Shown piece after piece: positions 14,401 to 26,100 of a stretch of 64,000 bases of DNA. Source of the DNA: Cyanoderma ruficeps (lineage: Eukaryota; Chordata; Aves; Passeriformes; Timaliidae); assembly GCA_008694505.1 (NCBI GenBank), contig VZDJ01000090.1, forward strand, positions 7,619,521 to 7,683,520, written 5' to 3'. Every line of letters begins with the position of its first letter. The stretch's first letter is position 1. A program made the position numbers and the translations under genes. The notes under the pieces are model-generated. The model saw only the letters and a list, made by a program, of their open reading frames with translations, was not told the DNA's origin and made no database searches.

Positions 14401-15629
14401 AAACAGATTTTATAAAATAATTTTTAGTACTTGTAACATTTAATTATCAGAAGTATTACATTATCGTTTTTATGTCATACAATGTTTGAATGTAAGCTAC
14501 ATCAGCTAGAATGACACAATTATATTCACATGAGTCTGCTGGTCAGGAAAACCTCTTACTTTACAACTTTTCTTGTCTCACAAGTTCCTGGGAGCTTGAT
14601 TATTTAACTTATGCTGAACAGAATGGATTCAGTCCTGGAGGTCCACAGTCACTGCCTGTTTTTGAAGGGTATTACTAATATATAGTTAAATATTTCATTC
14701 ACATCTCTAGAAAGACAAATGTAAAATGACAATGACATACAAATATAACTAGCCTGTATAAAGTATATTTCCCGTTAATTGCATTTAGATTGTTTGTATG
14801 TCTTTCCCCAAGCATAGGTACCTGATTTACTTTCATGTCATTAAAATAAGTCTCTGTCTTAACAACCAATGCATTGCAACCTGTTTCCTTAAACTATTGA
14901 GAGTTTATATGCACTAAGAGCCTAAAAGTAACAAGGCTTTTAGTTCCTGGGCACCTTTAGTATCAGTCTCAGTTGTGACATGAAGTAGTTTCTAACACAA
15001 TTCATCACCTTCCAGCTGACTGCACCCTTCCCCTTGAATAAGAATTTGCAGGCAAAATGGCTACTGAAAGGTCAAGGGATAAAGAAAAGCAGCCCCACGA
15101 ACAGAATGGCATTTGTTCCTTCTGCTACTTCAAGTTGCTGACTTCCTCGCCCTCTCCATGTTTCTATTTGCATAACAGAGTGGATCATATGGCCTTTATT
15201 ACAGAGGATTGAATGTAAATCATTACTGAAACATAAAATACGTCCTAGAGAACACTCTGCTCACTGACAGAAAAATGAAGGTGCTATTGCTGCCTAAGGA
15301 TACCAGAGATGATAAAAGAAGCACATCAACGTTGCTGATTGATTCTCTTTGCTACCACTTGCATGAGAGGCTGCAGGAGGTTTTCATGGTCATGCTGAAA
15401 GAAGTGCTCCTTTAAGTCCACCTCCCTTCTCCCGTTGCTGTAAAGTTGTTTAAGAGACTGGACCTCATATCTCAGTAGATAGCTTACCACCAAAGCCATC
15501 GCCATTTTTCAACCAGGCTCCAAACAAGGAGATTTCACCTTACACTGAGATATCATCCTGTACTTAATGGTCACCAACCTAATGAAAAGACCCGTCTGAT
15601 CTGCAACATTTTACTGAGCCATTCTACTG

Positions 15630-15766
15630 AAAATATATTTATGTATTTATTTTATATATGTTATATATAATACTTGTATATGGATATAAAATTATATATA
15701 ATTTTACATAATGTAAGATGTATATTATATATATAATGTATATATTTTATATTTATATTTATATCT
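15630..15766. repeat. AT-rich simple repeat
   Basis: About 135 bp made almost entirely of A and T, with ATAT runs and a few G interruptions. It is an expanded and decayed (TA)n tract. Confidence 0.85.
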
Positions 15767-17500
15767 GGAAAGACACTCTTTTCCTTCTCAACATACAAGC
15801 AGCTGCAGGCTTTAATTCCTAACATTTAGAAATATACTGAAAAGTGTAGGTTCCAAACTCACTCAATTTTTTTGACAAGGATTCCCTAACTTTTTTTTTT
15901 GCTAGAACAAGCTGGGTTTCCATGCTTCCTGTATCTGTTCATCAACAGAATTATTGCACATACACACTCAGTCCAGGACTTCCCAGTGAAACATTGCACA
16001 TCTGTGTTGCTGGGCCTCGTCTCAGGAAGCCTGTGAGTTACTGCTCCAACCTTCTGATATTCAATACAGTAATTCCTTCCCTTTACATTTGCCCAGAAGA
16101 TATGATTTAGTGGATCTTCTCCTTCCCATCTGCTGCAACTGGCTGTCCAAGTCCTTCAGGAGTGTCTCCAAATCCATTTTCACTAACATTTGTATTACCT
16201 CCATCTCATTTACAGGAGAGATTGACACTATGAGGTTGCAATCTCATCCAACAACTCACATCTTTCTCATGAAGTCTTGCCCAAAAGACACTTCAGGGCC
16301 TGTCTTGGCACAGAAGCTGTGGTGTTGCACCTCAAGAGAAGTGATGTCATTTGCCCCTTATGTCTGAAAATGCAAAAGGACGGGGGAACTGAGTGTTGCC
16401 TGCCACAAATTAACAAAAAACCCAAACCCAACTAGGCCTGAAAAGAAAATATTATTTAAAGAATGTGGAGGGCCAGAGGGTCTTTCATCTATCTTTTGTT
16501 TTTGTCAAACTCTCTGGTTAGTTTGGGAATCTTTTAGAATTATTTTAACAATCATGAGAGTAGGATCATAGAAACCTACCCTTTTGTTACATCTTTTATA
16601 TCTCTCTCTCTCTTATTTTTTAATTTGGATTTTGGTTCTTGAAATTCTTGCACAGTCATTGCTTGCCAGCATCCAAGTGCTGGCAATAACAGAAAAAAAA
16701 CCCCAAAACAAACAACTTTGTGGGTTTTTTAGTAACTGGCAATGCTGTTCTCTGGGAAGAAGAATTAGCCCTATGCACAAAGCTTGGATTTCACATAAAA
16801 AAACCCTATTTCTTCTTTGAATTTGATCAAAAGCCCTAATGTTTATGTATGTCTTTATTAGCAAAATGTAATATTTCCTTTAAAGCTTTTAATATTTTCA
16901 GGCTTTCTTCCATTTAAAATTATCATTCTCTGCTATTTCTGTTAAATGCTACACCAATGTTTGAAGTTGAGTCATTTTTGCCTGCAATTCTAGCTCTCAA
17001 TTTCATCAGCACCACTTAGGGCTGTCCGTCAGCAGCACATTACTTAAATCTGTACAAAAGATATCAGGCTTTTCATCATTAATCCAGTGCTTCTACAATA
17101 TACTTTCACATTTTGATTCTCTTCACTACAGTTTGTTTTACTCATCACTGTGCTGATATGGTTGCAGCTCAGTTTGTGTTGGTGGGACTGCAAAAAAGAT
17201 CAGATGAAGCCAAGCTGCTCTCCAGTTTCTTTATGTGGAAGAGAAAGAGCTGATATCAACAATTTCATACCCCGAGTCACAGTTTTAAGAACAGTCAAAG
17301 TACAAACTCTTGAAACAAATTAATTTATTTGCTAAGGAAATTACCAATCTCAACTGCATCTATTTCTGAAACAGAAAATTTGCTTGAAGCTCTTCCTTTT
17401 GGATCTCAGCTTCTAGACATTGTCTTCACAGGTCCCAGGTTGTTACATTATTGTCTCACCTCAAGGTTCTGTTGACATCTGAGGCTCCCCTGTAGACACC

Positions 17501-17585
17501 ATTATATATAATAGTATTATAATATATAATACTATTATAATATATTACAATAAGTTATAATATATTACAAATATATTACAAATAA
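17501..17585. repeat. AT-rich repeat containing a 15-bp perfect inverted repeat
   Basis: TATAATAGTATTATA at 17507-17521 is the exact reverse complement of 17525-17539, separated by three bases. It is followed by repeated TAATATATTACAA units. The structure could extrude as a cruciform, and such AT-palindromes tend to be unstable. Confidence 0.8.
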
Positions 17586-19194
17586 ACATTACATTGGTCT
17601 CTGACAGTGATGTAGAGCTTTCTTTAGACTGCATACAAATCCCTGAAACATGCCACACTTAATTCCTCTCTTTCAACTGCATAATGACAAAACAAAAGGT
17701 GCTCTTAATTATTTTCCTAATCATAAATGTCATCTCCTCTCCTCAAGCATGTAAATGTATTAGTAAAGAGGTGCAACATTGGAGGAGCTCAACATGTAAA
17801 GTTTTTCTAGTTGCCACTGGTCAATGAGGTTGGAAGCGGAAATCAGTATAAATCAAATAATGATTCAACCTGATATAGTGACTAAATCAATTCAGAGGTA
17901 ATAACATGTAAGAATGCAGGCAGAGAAGAGAACTAGAACAATATAGGCAAGATACAGAATTTGGGGTAAGTGCAAGTCACAAAAGAATGTTTCAACCTTG
18001 CCTTTGCATGCAGGAAGAAAAGCTAAAAGACAAAACTAAATCCTGACAAAAATGCAAGACATTGAAGAGAATGTGAAGAACAGTATCTTAACTATAAAAT
18101 AGAGAGGAAATGCATGGAAATAATTGAAGTAGAGGATTGAAACTTCCTGATCAAGGAAAATAGATACAGGCTTAAGTATGCTCTTAATTCCCACAGAAGC
18201 TAAAGCCATGATTAAAATTTTACCTGTGCTTAAGTGCTTAATTAATCCTATAGCAATCAAAGACTCCTCCTTCAGCTTTCACTGATCCATAAGATTCACT
18301 GTATCCTGGGAATTTAAATTGCTCAATACTTTGAAATACTGCTTTTATTTAAGTGTATAAAACCCACAGCTATAAGATATAATTTGTCTTTAATGTTCTC
18401 CTAACTGTTTTTGCTTGAAGGATCTTAGTAGTACTGGGCATTGATCCAATAAACATGAACTAGTTTGAGAGTAGAAGATAGTAAGAGATCTGCCCTAATA
18501 TTTTCCTTCTCTATTTACAGTGTTTAAATAGGAAAAAATAGCTTTTTTTTAAATCCTCAGCATCCCTGAATTGTTTCATATATACAGTGCAGTAAAAATG
18601 TAAAAAAAAATTAACCTTAGAATTTATGCTACCGATTTCCCCAGATAATGACTTTTAGCACAGTAAAATTAACAGATGTTTCTTACTAAAATAATCCAGA
18701 ACTAAATGTTGAGTGTTTATTCTCTTTTAAAAACACAAACCAGCCAGCAACCGCATAACTCTAGAGCATCAAATAAATTTGCTTTATGTACAGTCATGAG
18801 GCTCCTATCTGAAGTGAATTAATAATGAACCTCAGGTAAATAAATCATGGTGGCTTTATAAATGTGTTTCTGTGGATGAGACTAATTACAGGCATTGATG
18901 TGAGTAATATATAATCAATACCCATTTTCCTTTCTAAAAGGATGAATTTAAACCCATTCTGCAACTAAGACTTTGTTATTCTCAAAAAATAATCAGCATA
19001 ATAGGCAATAAAAACTGAAGCAAAGAAAAAATGAGAGCAAAGAGAGGAGTAGAATGATTTTTACTGAAAGCTATAACAAAACCTAGAAATCCCAAATGAG
19101 ATGGAAAAAAAGTAGCCAAGAGCAACAAAATCTAGGTTCTAGAACATCACCTGGAACAACAGGACATTCATCCATAGCACATCACTTGGTGCCT

Positions 19195-19945
19195 TAGAAG
19201 CATACAGTCATAACAGGTCAGAAGGGATAACTAGATAACCCTTCAGGGGTTATCTAGTTCAACTCCTTGCTCAAACAGATCTCATCAGATTAAGCTGATC
19301 AGGGCTAAGGGAGTCCTGAATATCTCTAAATATGGAGGTTCTACGACATCTTTGAGAAACCCAGTCCAAAGTATGACCATCCTCATGGTATTTTTTTCCC
19401 TTTTATCTACAATATGGAATTTACTCTGTTACAATTTGTGTCTGTTGACTCTTGTGCCATCATGGTACACTTATGAGAAGAGGCTGGATCCATTTTCTAG
19501 TCCTGTCCTGCAGTCAGGTAGTTGTAAGCAGCAACAAGGTCTCCTTTTCTCCAAGCTGAAAATACCCAGCTCCATCAGCCTCCTCCTGTGCATCATGTTC
19601 TCCAGCCCCTGATGTTTTGGAGGCCTTTTGATTGACTCTGTTCCACGTGTCAATATTGTTCTTGTACTGGAGGGAGCCCCAAACCAGTGACAGTACTGAG
19701 ATGAGGTGTTATGAAAGATCATTCCCCTGACACTCTCAGTAATACAGCTCAAGACGCTGTTGGCCACCTTGGCTGCAAGGGCACAGTGCTGACACACATT
19801 CAAACTGTCCTCTAGGACACCGAGGTCCTTTTCTGCTTCCAAACAGCTCCCACCCTGTACTGTTGCATGAGGCTATTCCTTCCCGGATGTGAGAACTTGG
19901 AATTGCTCTTGTGGAGCTCTCTCTGAATAGCAGCCCTGCCCTCCA
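19195..19945 (-). mobile_element. CR1 LINE fragment, older subfamily (reverse orientation)
   Basis: The plus strand shows, in order, reverse-complement CR1 landmarks: GAGAAGAGGCTGGATCC, TTTTCTCCAAGCTGAAAATA, GCTCCATCAGCCTCC, TTGTTCTTGTACTGGAGG, GACGCTGTTGGCCACCTTGG, GGGCACAGTGCTGACAC and ACCGAGGTCCTTTTCTGC. On the minus strand this yields a KDLGVLEDSLN and CALAAKVAN peptide typical of the C-terminal end of CR1 ORF2. The element is 5'-truncated, and several indels and stops show it is inactive. Confidence 0.85.
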
Positions 19946-19969
19946 GCTGAATTCAGCTTTCAAAATGCA

Positions 19970-22450
19970 ACAAAAGAATGTAAAATCTAGAGAGCTGTGG
20001 TGGGAAAGAAGCCCAGCACTCTGAGGCTTCTCGAGGGAAATGAGAGAACCAGATGGAGATGATAGTTTCAGTTACCTCTAGAAGTTACTCGCAATGGGAA
20101 GGAAACATTACAGAAATGCTTAGTTGGCTAAATGTTCTTCTATCAGCACTAAGGAGCTAGTTTGGTCTTCTGTCTTACCATATTGAAAAAACACTATTTG
20201 TGCTGATTTCATAAGAGGTGTTGGCAACTTGCCTTATGAGATTGGTATCATATGTTATTATGTGTTTGCTTCCCACAACATTTTAATTTTGTATCTGTTT
20301 TGATTTGATGACAGTGACAGTTCTAAGTCACAAACTCAAATCGAGTCTTTCTTACACAATTTTTTGCCCCAGAGGAGCTGCCTGGGAACTCTCACAGGCC
20401 AAAATATGCAGTACTCTGCAGCTGCTGTACCTAAACTCCTTTTGTGCTGGAATCTTCTCAGAAGGAAGATTCTGAAAGCCATAGTGACCATCTGGGTTCA
20501 TCTAATTCTTCAGATGGCTCTATTGTATGAAAACCGTGGATTATGACAAGCCTTTCAAACAGTTGCATTGATAATCCCTTGGCTCTGTAGATTCTATAAA
20601 TCATTCAGTCTTTTAAGGTGTATAATCTTTAATAGTTTGTCATTGCTTCTGTCAGGATGGTGGTGTTCCCTTTGCAAAATATGTAAGCGAGGGTCCACAA
20701 AAACCATTTGTGGTCAGGGAGTGTAGCTTTGGGATAAACTTCCAAGATAGATTAGGCAAATTTGGCCTCTGGCTGCTCTTAGGAATTCTGCAAGTCTTCA
20801 CACTCCATTTAGAAATCAACCCTTTCACAGATTCAGATACTCCTTTTTTTACATGCACAAATAAACCATTTAGAATAGTCAAATCAAGTTGATGAAATAC
20901 CTTGCCAACAGAACATAACACAGGAGGAAATCTCTGTCCGGTCCACCAGAGACTGTTACTGAATTACGCTTAGAGTGTTCAGATGCTCCTCTTAATGCAT
21001 GGCACCACTAAGCCACAAATTATTCAAGGAGTGATTTTTCCAGTACACAGCAAATACCACCACAGTGATCGGTGATCTTAGGAATGTGGTCTCTGTAGTA
21101 CAGAAAGGATGTTATTGTAGTGATATAACTGCTTCATGTGACCTATGGCATGAACTGCTGTGTCTGGTGAATGGAAGACAAAGCAATCAATGCATGTCAA
21201 TTATTTTTGATTCATCTTCCATTATGTGTTGCGGCATGTCTTGGTGGCTATTACATCTTACAAGATGACTTTAAAAAGATTAATCTGTGATGTACTTCCA
21301 TTGACTTTGCTTTCATTGGGGTCTCTTCCCATGTTATTAAAAAGTTTTCAAAAGGGGAAAAATATGAAATGTTGTAAAATCCCTATGTTTATCATTCCTT
21401 AATCCCTATGTTTATCATTCCCTAATTATATGAGAAGCCACTTCCTAGGAGCTGCGGCACAAGTATGGGCCACACAAATAAAAAATGCGCAACAAAATTT
21501 TGCTGCCTTTATTCTGAGCAACTGGCTATCTATTCTGGAATCATCTGTTCTACCTTGTGATTTGGCACAAGCGGTATGGATGATATGCTCAAGGAAGGAA
21601 AGGTAATGCTCTACGTGTTTCTTTGTCAACAGGCTATAATAGCCTTATACAGAGGCCTTAATAAGCTGTAAGTAAAGACTTGGACATAGTTCAGTTTTCA
21701 GCATCTTAATAAGGAATAGTAATGTAAAAATAATTACTAAACATAATTGAAATACTTCTTCAAGCGACTCTGTGGATTGGGTAAGACTGACTCCGGAGAT
21801 GGTTTTCCTGCCATTTTGGTGGGACCAGCACTGGACACTCCTGGCCTGGAAGCAGGATCTTTCAAAGAGCTGTTTGGGAGGAGAACAATTCCTTCCTAAA
21901 GACACGTTTTACTGTGCAACCACTGGATCTGGATACCACCAGGGATTGACATGCAACAGCCCTTCCACAGCAGAAAGGATGAACCATGAGGCCTATACCA
22001 ACTGAGAGGCTGATCTTTGGAAGCTGGGGAGTCCCAAGTCCCTTCTGCTTTGTGGTGAGAGACAGCGTGGTCAGTGGAGTGCTGAGTGCTTCAATCACAA
22101 ACTGAGAGAAATGTGAAATGATGTCTGTGTAAGTGTGGCCCCCACCCTTCCTCTTGACCCTTAAATCTTGCTGGGAGGAATCTGGGTTGTGACTGCAGCT
22201 ATGGAAGCATGGACATGACGTTTTATCAGCACCTGAACAATTACATTCTTTTCATCTACCACTGAAAAACGCTGAGAAAGTGCTCCTTTCCTCAATGATG
22301 GAATCAGAAAAGTGATTATTTGATCCTAACAGTGATTAAAAACTCATCATTTTAAGACTCGAGAGTTACAGTTTGGGGTTTTTTTTAAAGTATTTGTTTC
22401 CCACGGGTGACTACAGTCTCTAGGGAAAGCTCTCCAATCGCACACGGTGC
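19970..22450. other. Promoter-proximal intergenic DNA, no gene seen
   Basis: Mixed AT-rich sequence up to the CpG island. It contains one 23-bp tandem duplication (21379-21424). Open frames here are short and unrecognisable. Distal promoter elements may be present but cannot be called from sequence alone. Confidence 0.6.
21379..21424. repeat. 23-bp tandem duplication
   Basis: The 23-bp unit starting ATCCCTATGTTTATCATTCC at 21379 is repeated at 21402 with a single difference (T to C) near its end. It looks like a recent local duplication. Confidence 0.85.
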
Positions 22451-23029
22451 GTGTTCAAAAGCGGGAGGACAAGGGCTTAAACTGCACTGGCTCGGGACCT
22501 CACAGCCAAGCCCTCCCACATCTAGAATTCACATTTGCGTGTGGAGCACTATGACACCAGATTATCCTCTCCATTAACAACAGCAATACTCGTGTTTCCG
22601 AGGACGTTTGTTTGTGTTTTCCCCATAAATTTTGCCTTAATCTCTACTTTGGGAGGGAAAAAAGCTCAAAAAAGCGAAATATTCGTAGCCAGCTCGCAGA
22701 GGAGGGCGGAGGTGGAACAGAGCGGGAATTCAGGGGCTGGCTCCAGGGGATTCGGTCTGGGGCCGTGAGCCCCGCGCAGGGTGCCCGGGAGGGCGCGGCT
22801 CGGGGCGGGAGCGGAGGGGGCCCCACGCTCGGCGGGGCCGCGCCGGAGCCACCACCGCCGCCCGGGGCTCCGCGGCGCCTGGGGCCGGCCGTGCGCGGCG
22901 GAGGGGGCGGCAGGAAGCGGGGCGGCCCCTCCGCGCCCCCGGAAGCGGTTGGGCGGCCGCGGGGGACGAGCGGGCTGGCGGGCGCGCAGGGCTCAGACGC
23001 GGCCCGGCGCGGCCGCCCCGCAGCCCGCG

Positions 23030-23077
23030 ATGCCCTGGGACCGCCGGGCGCGCCGGCCACGCCGCGGGGCATGGTGA
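23030..23077 (+). promoter_or_regulatory. Upstream ORF overlapping the DCBLD2 start codon
   Basis: An ATG at 23030 (G at -3, C at +4, moderate context) opens a 15-codon, arginine-rich reading frame. Its TGA at 23075-23077 overlaps the main start in the arrangement ATGGTGA. It is in a different frame from DCBLD2. It is the only ATG I found in the GC-rich leader between about 22.7 kb and 23071. If the leader includes 23030, this uORF would be expected to lower translation of the main ORF or force reinitiation. That is inference. Confidence 0.45.
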
Positions 23078-23185
23078 GGCCGGGGCGGCCGCTCCCCGCG
23101 GGGACCCGGCGGGCGGCCTCGCTCCTCCGCCCCAGCCTCCTCCTCATCCTGCTGCTGCTGCTGCGGAGCACCGAGGCGCAGAAAG
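23071..23185 (+). CDS. DCBLD2: DCBLD2 exon 1 (coding part): signal peptide
   Basis: Encodes residues 1-38: a basic N-region ([14 protein letters not shown]), then a Leu/Ile-rich core, then STEAQ as a likely signal-peptidase region. The start was chosen because this ATG has G at -3 and G at +4 and is the first in-frame ATG: the frame is open back to a TGA at 22552-22554 but contains no other ATG. The exon ends GAAAG|GTGAGT and leaves a phase-1 intron. The human signal segment is recalled as much longer, about 66 residues. Confidence 0.82.
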
Positions 23186-26100
23186 GTGAGTGCGAGAACG
23201 GCGGCGGGCGAGCCCCGCAGCCCCGGCGGCCGGGGGAGGGAAACCAGCCCTCGGGGCTCTGCTGCTGGGAGGGGGCGCCCCTCGGCATGTGGCCCTGCAC
23301 GCCGAACCTGTCCCCTCCGTGGCCAACAAAGGGCGAGAGAAGAGCCCCGTTTGGAAGAAAAAGCCCAAACAAACAAGGAAAAAGAAAACCACAAAAACAA
23401 AATAAGAAGCGTTTTTTCCTCCCCGCTCCCGCACTCGCACGGGGAGCTGGCGGCGGGAGGGCTTCACCCGGGCGGGGCGCGACCGGGGCTCGCAGGGAGC
23501 CGGGGCCGTGCGGGGCTTGGCGTGCCCGGGGCGCCGGTGACCCCCGCCTGCGGGCTGGGAAGTGTTCGTGTGAGCCTGGAGGCGGGGAAAGGGGACACTG
23601 TGCTTGCTGTCAGAATTAACTTACACTCGCCCAAGAGTGTGCAGCAGTGTATATACGGGTGAGAGTTCGGAACGTGTGGCAGGCAGGGCAGTAGGCGTTG
23701 TTGTTTTGTGGGGGTTTTTTTGTTTAGTGAAATCGACGAGATTTCTCCTCCTCGGGTGGAATTACTGAGCAGGCTTTAGCGCTGTGAAAATTGCGAGGCA
23801 CAGTTTGGTCACTTCATGGCAGAAGATCAGAGGATGCCACTGTGACTGTCACTTTGATCATGTGCTTGGGACAAAGTGGTGGGAGTGAGTGTTTTGACAG
23901 CATCTTGAAACTCACTTCTGGGTTTGGGAAGATTTGTGGTTTTCAATTACACTTGCTTCTTGCACTGGTCTTGAATCATTTCAGAAACTGATCTCAGAAA
24001 CTGTTTTAAATTGTCATGTAACTTTCTCTTTCCATCTCAGAGCTGGAAATGGAGTTGAATTTCAGAAATGCTGCATTTAAATGCACAAAGAGAATGGGAA
24101 CTATATGCACTCTACTGTTTTTGCATCTAAATTAAACCTTTAACTAATTAATTAAAATTAACTAATTGAACGGGAGAAGTTCAGTGATTTATCCATAGAG
24201 CAAGGTATTTGCGTGGACTTAGGTTTTTCTTTTATTTCCAGCTAATTGCATTTAAGTGTGTTCCTATACACGTACAAAACTAATGTTAATAAACATTTGA
24301 TGCAGTTGGGTTTGTTTTCTTGTAATTTATAATGGAGCTGGATAAGACCCATTTGCTTTTAAGAGGAAATTGGGCTATTTTACCATTTAGTCGTTTGAAG
24401 GTTGCTGCTGGCTGAGGCAGGCAGCAGCAAGGTGTTAGTAGTTCACACTGTAGGAGTATCATGCTTGTGCTGACCTGGCACTTGCGTGACCTTTTGGTGA
24501 GCAGACTGACTTTGTTATTCTAGGAGAAAACTGAACTGACTGTGGGGGTAAGGAAGAGTCGTAATTTACCTGCAATGACTGAGTCGAATTGGGGAGTGTT
24601 AGAGGGGGTGTGACCATGCCGCAAGAAGTGGCGCTTGCGAGGACAGTAGGCTTTTAGTGAAACAAAGTACAGGAAGATAAAGTGAAACTTTAGTTAATGC
24701 TTAAAGTTTGCTCATAAGTCTCACTTTTGAGCAGGAGGGGAATTTCTTTATTGGCAAGCTTCATTTTATTTGCTATCAGAAAGCAGAGCTTGTTTTGAGG
24801 TGAGGGACTCTGGTATTGTCGAATACAATGCTTCAATATGAGAAACAGCTAGAGCTTCTAAGGAGAGTTCTGCTAGTGAGGGACTGTTTCCTTGCCAAAA
24901 TATTTTCATTTATCTTGTTCCAGAGAAGGTTGGGGAGCACATATCCTGTATCTCTAAATGGTGGCATAATTCTAATTTGGGTAAGGAGTCCCATACAGAA
25001 ATGAGGCTGCTGTCTAGCTCTTGAAGGTCTGCACAAAGTTATTACTTAATTAGGGCATTAAATATGTGAACAGCCTTCTAAGAGAATATCTTGATTGACA
25101 ATGAAAGTAACCAGGAGTTGGGGAATTCTGCAATTAAAATTGCTTTTAAGCTCTTTTATAAAAGTACAGTGAGTGATACTATGTAGGAACCTACCCTCAT
25201 TCATTATGTTAGAGAGGCTGATCCTGTGTTAATAAGCAATTGTTCATTTTCTTTACCACTGTTCAGCAGCTCTAAGCCTCACATACAACATGGTATTTAA
25301 ATATTTTTCTGAACATAGCGTTTTCATTTCTCACATGCTTTTCTGCAGAGCACCTTCCTGGTATGAATGGGTTTAAAAATAAAATTATTTTGGTCAACAT
25401 GAAGCTTGTTTTTAGTACTGAGTCAAATGGTGCTCCTCTCCTTCCAGACAGCAGCAAACTGAGAAATGGAAAAGTGCAGATACTGCTGTGGTGAATATGT
25501 TTTTCACAGTAGCCCACTGTGTTATCTTGTAGGATTCAAGTGGATTTTTTTTCAGGATGTCATATTTAAAATAATTCATTGTATGTAATTCAGAATTCCT
25601 TGATCAAGGATTTGAACTTGAGTATGTCTCTGTCTTTGAAAATTATGAGCATTTTGTATTAGCTGTAATACCATCAGAAGTGCCCTGTGTTGCATTTCAT
25701 AATCTCGTGCCTTGGGGACTGTTCAGCTGATGGCTGTGCAAGTCAGCTCTTGTGATTTTTTTGAACAGTTGTGTAGTGGCTCTAGCTCCTTGTTGCAAGG
25801 AAATTGATATTTGAAGAATACTTAGAGTGTTTTTGTTTGCTTGTTTTCCGTGTAATTAGGCAGGTGTGAATGAAAGCAAGCCAGCAGCTAAGCTTCCTGC
25901 TCTTTCTGGATTGCATTTCGAGAAACGGTGCTCTTAGCAGATGTCGGTAATTCTGAAGTATGAAGCTTGTAGGGTCTGTAGAGCAAGAACTTTGTTACCA
26001 CACAAACTAGTTTAGTAGCCATCAGTTGGGATTCGTAGTGGGTACCAATGTCCCAGTAAAACTGGGAAAAAGTGCCTAAATGTAAAAGGAACCTTTTATT

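Larger units (their letters stand above)
11481..19190. other. Intergenic DNA, no gene seen
   Basis: AT-rich sequence with no supportable gene. AT-rich simple repeats lie at about 15630-15766 and 17501-17585. Composition suggests possible conserved non-coding blocks near 15.0-15.3 kb and 18.76-18.96 kb, but nothing in the sequence alone proves this. Confidence 0.6.
22688..23610 (+). promoter_or_regulatory. DCBLD2: CpG-island promoter region of DCBLD2
   Basis: Roughly 0.9 kb of very GC- and CpG-rich sequence stands out sharply from the AT-rich DNA on both sides and contains exon 1. GC-box-like GGGCGG cores occur near 22803, 22919 and 23083. I saw no convincing TATA box at the expected place, as is usual for CpG-island promoters with dispersed initiation. 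The transcription start cannot be fixed from sequence. It probably lies inside the island upstream of 23030. Confidence 0.8.

Noticed and set aside
19471..19963. Minus-strand frames of 75-123 codons as host genes
   Set aside because: They are remnants of CR1 ORF2 (KDLGVLEDSLN, CALAAKVAN) in a truncated LINE, not host genes.
22644..23372. Long minus-strand frame of 242 codons across the CpG island
   Set aside because: It is the antisense shadow of GC-rich sequence with few stops, Pro/Arg/Gly-rich, has no domain, and crosses the exon 1 donor.
22612..23619. 335-codon plus-strand frame including exon 1
   Set aside because: It starts at TTG rather than ATG and reads through the exon 1 donor into intron 1. 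Only 23071-23185 is supported as DCBLD2 coding sequence.
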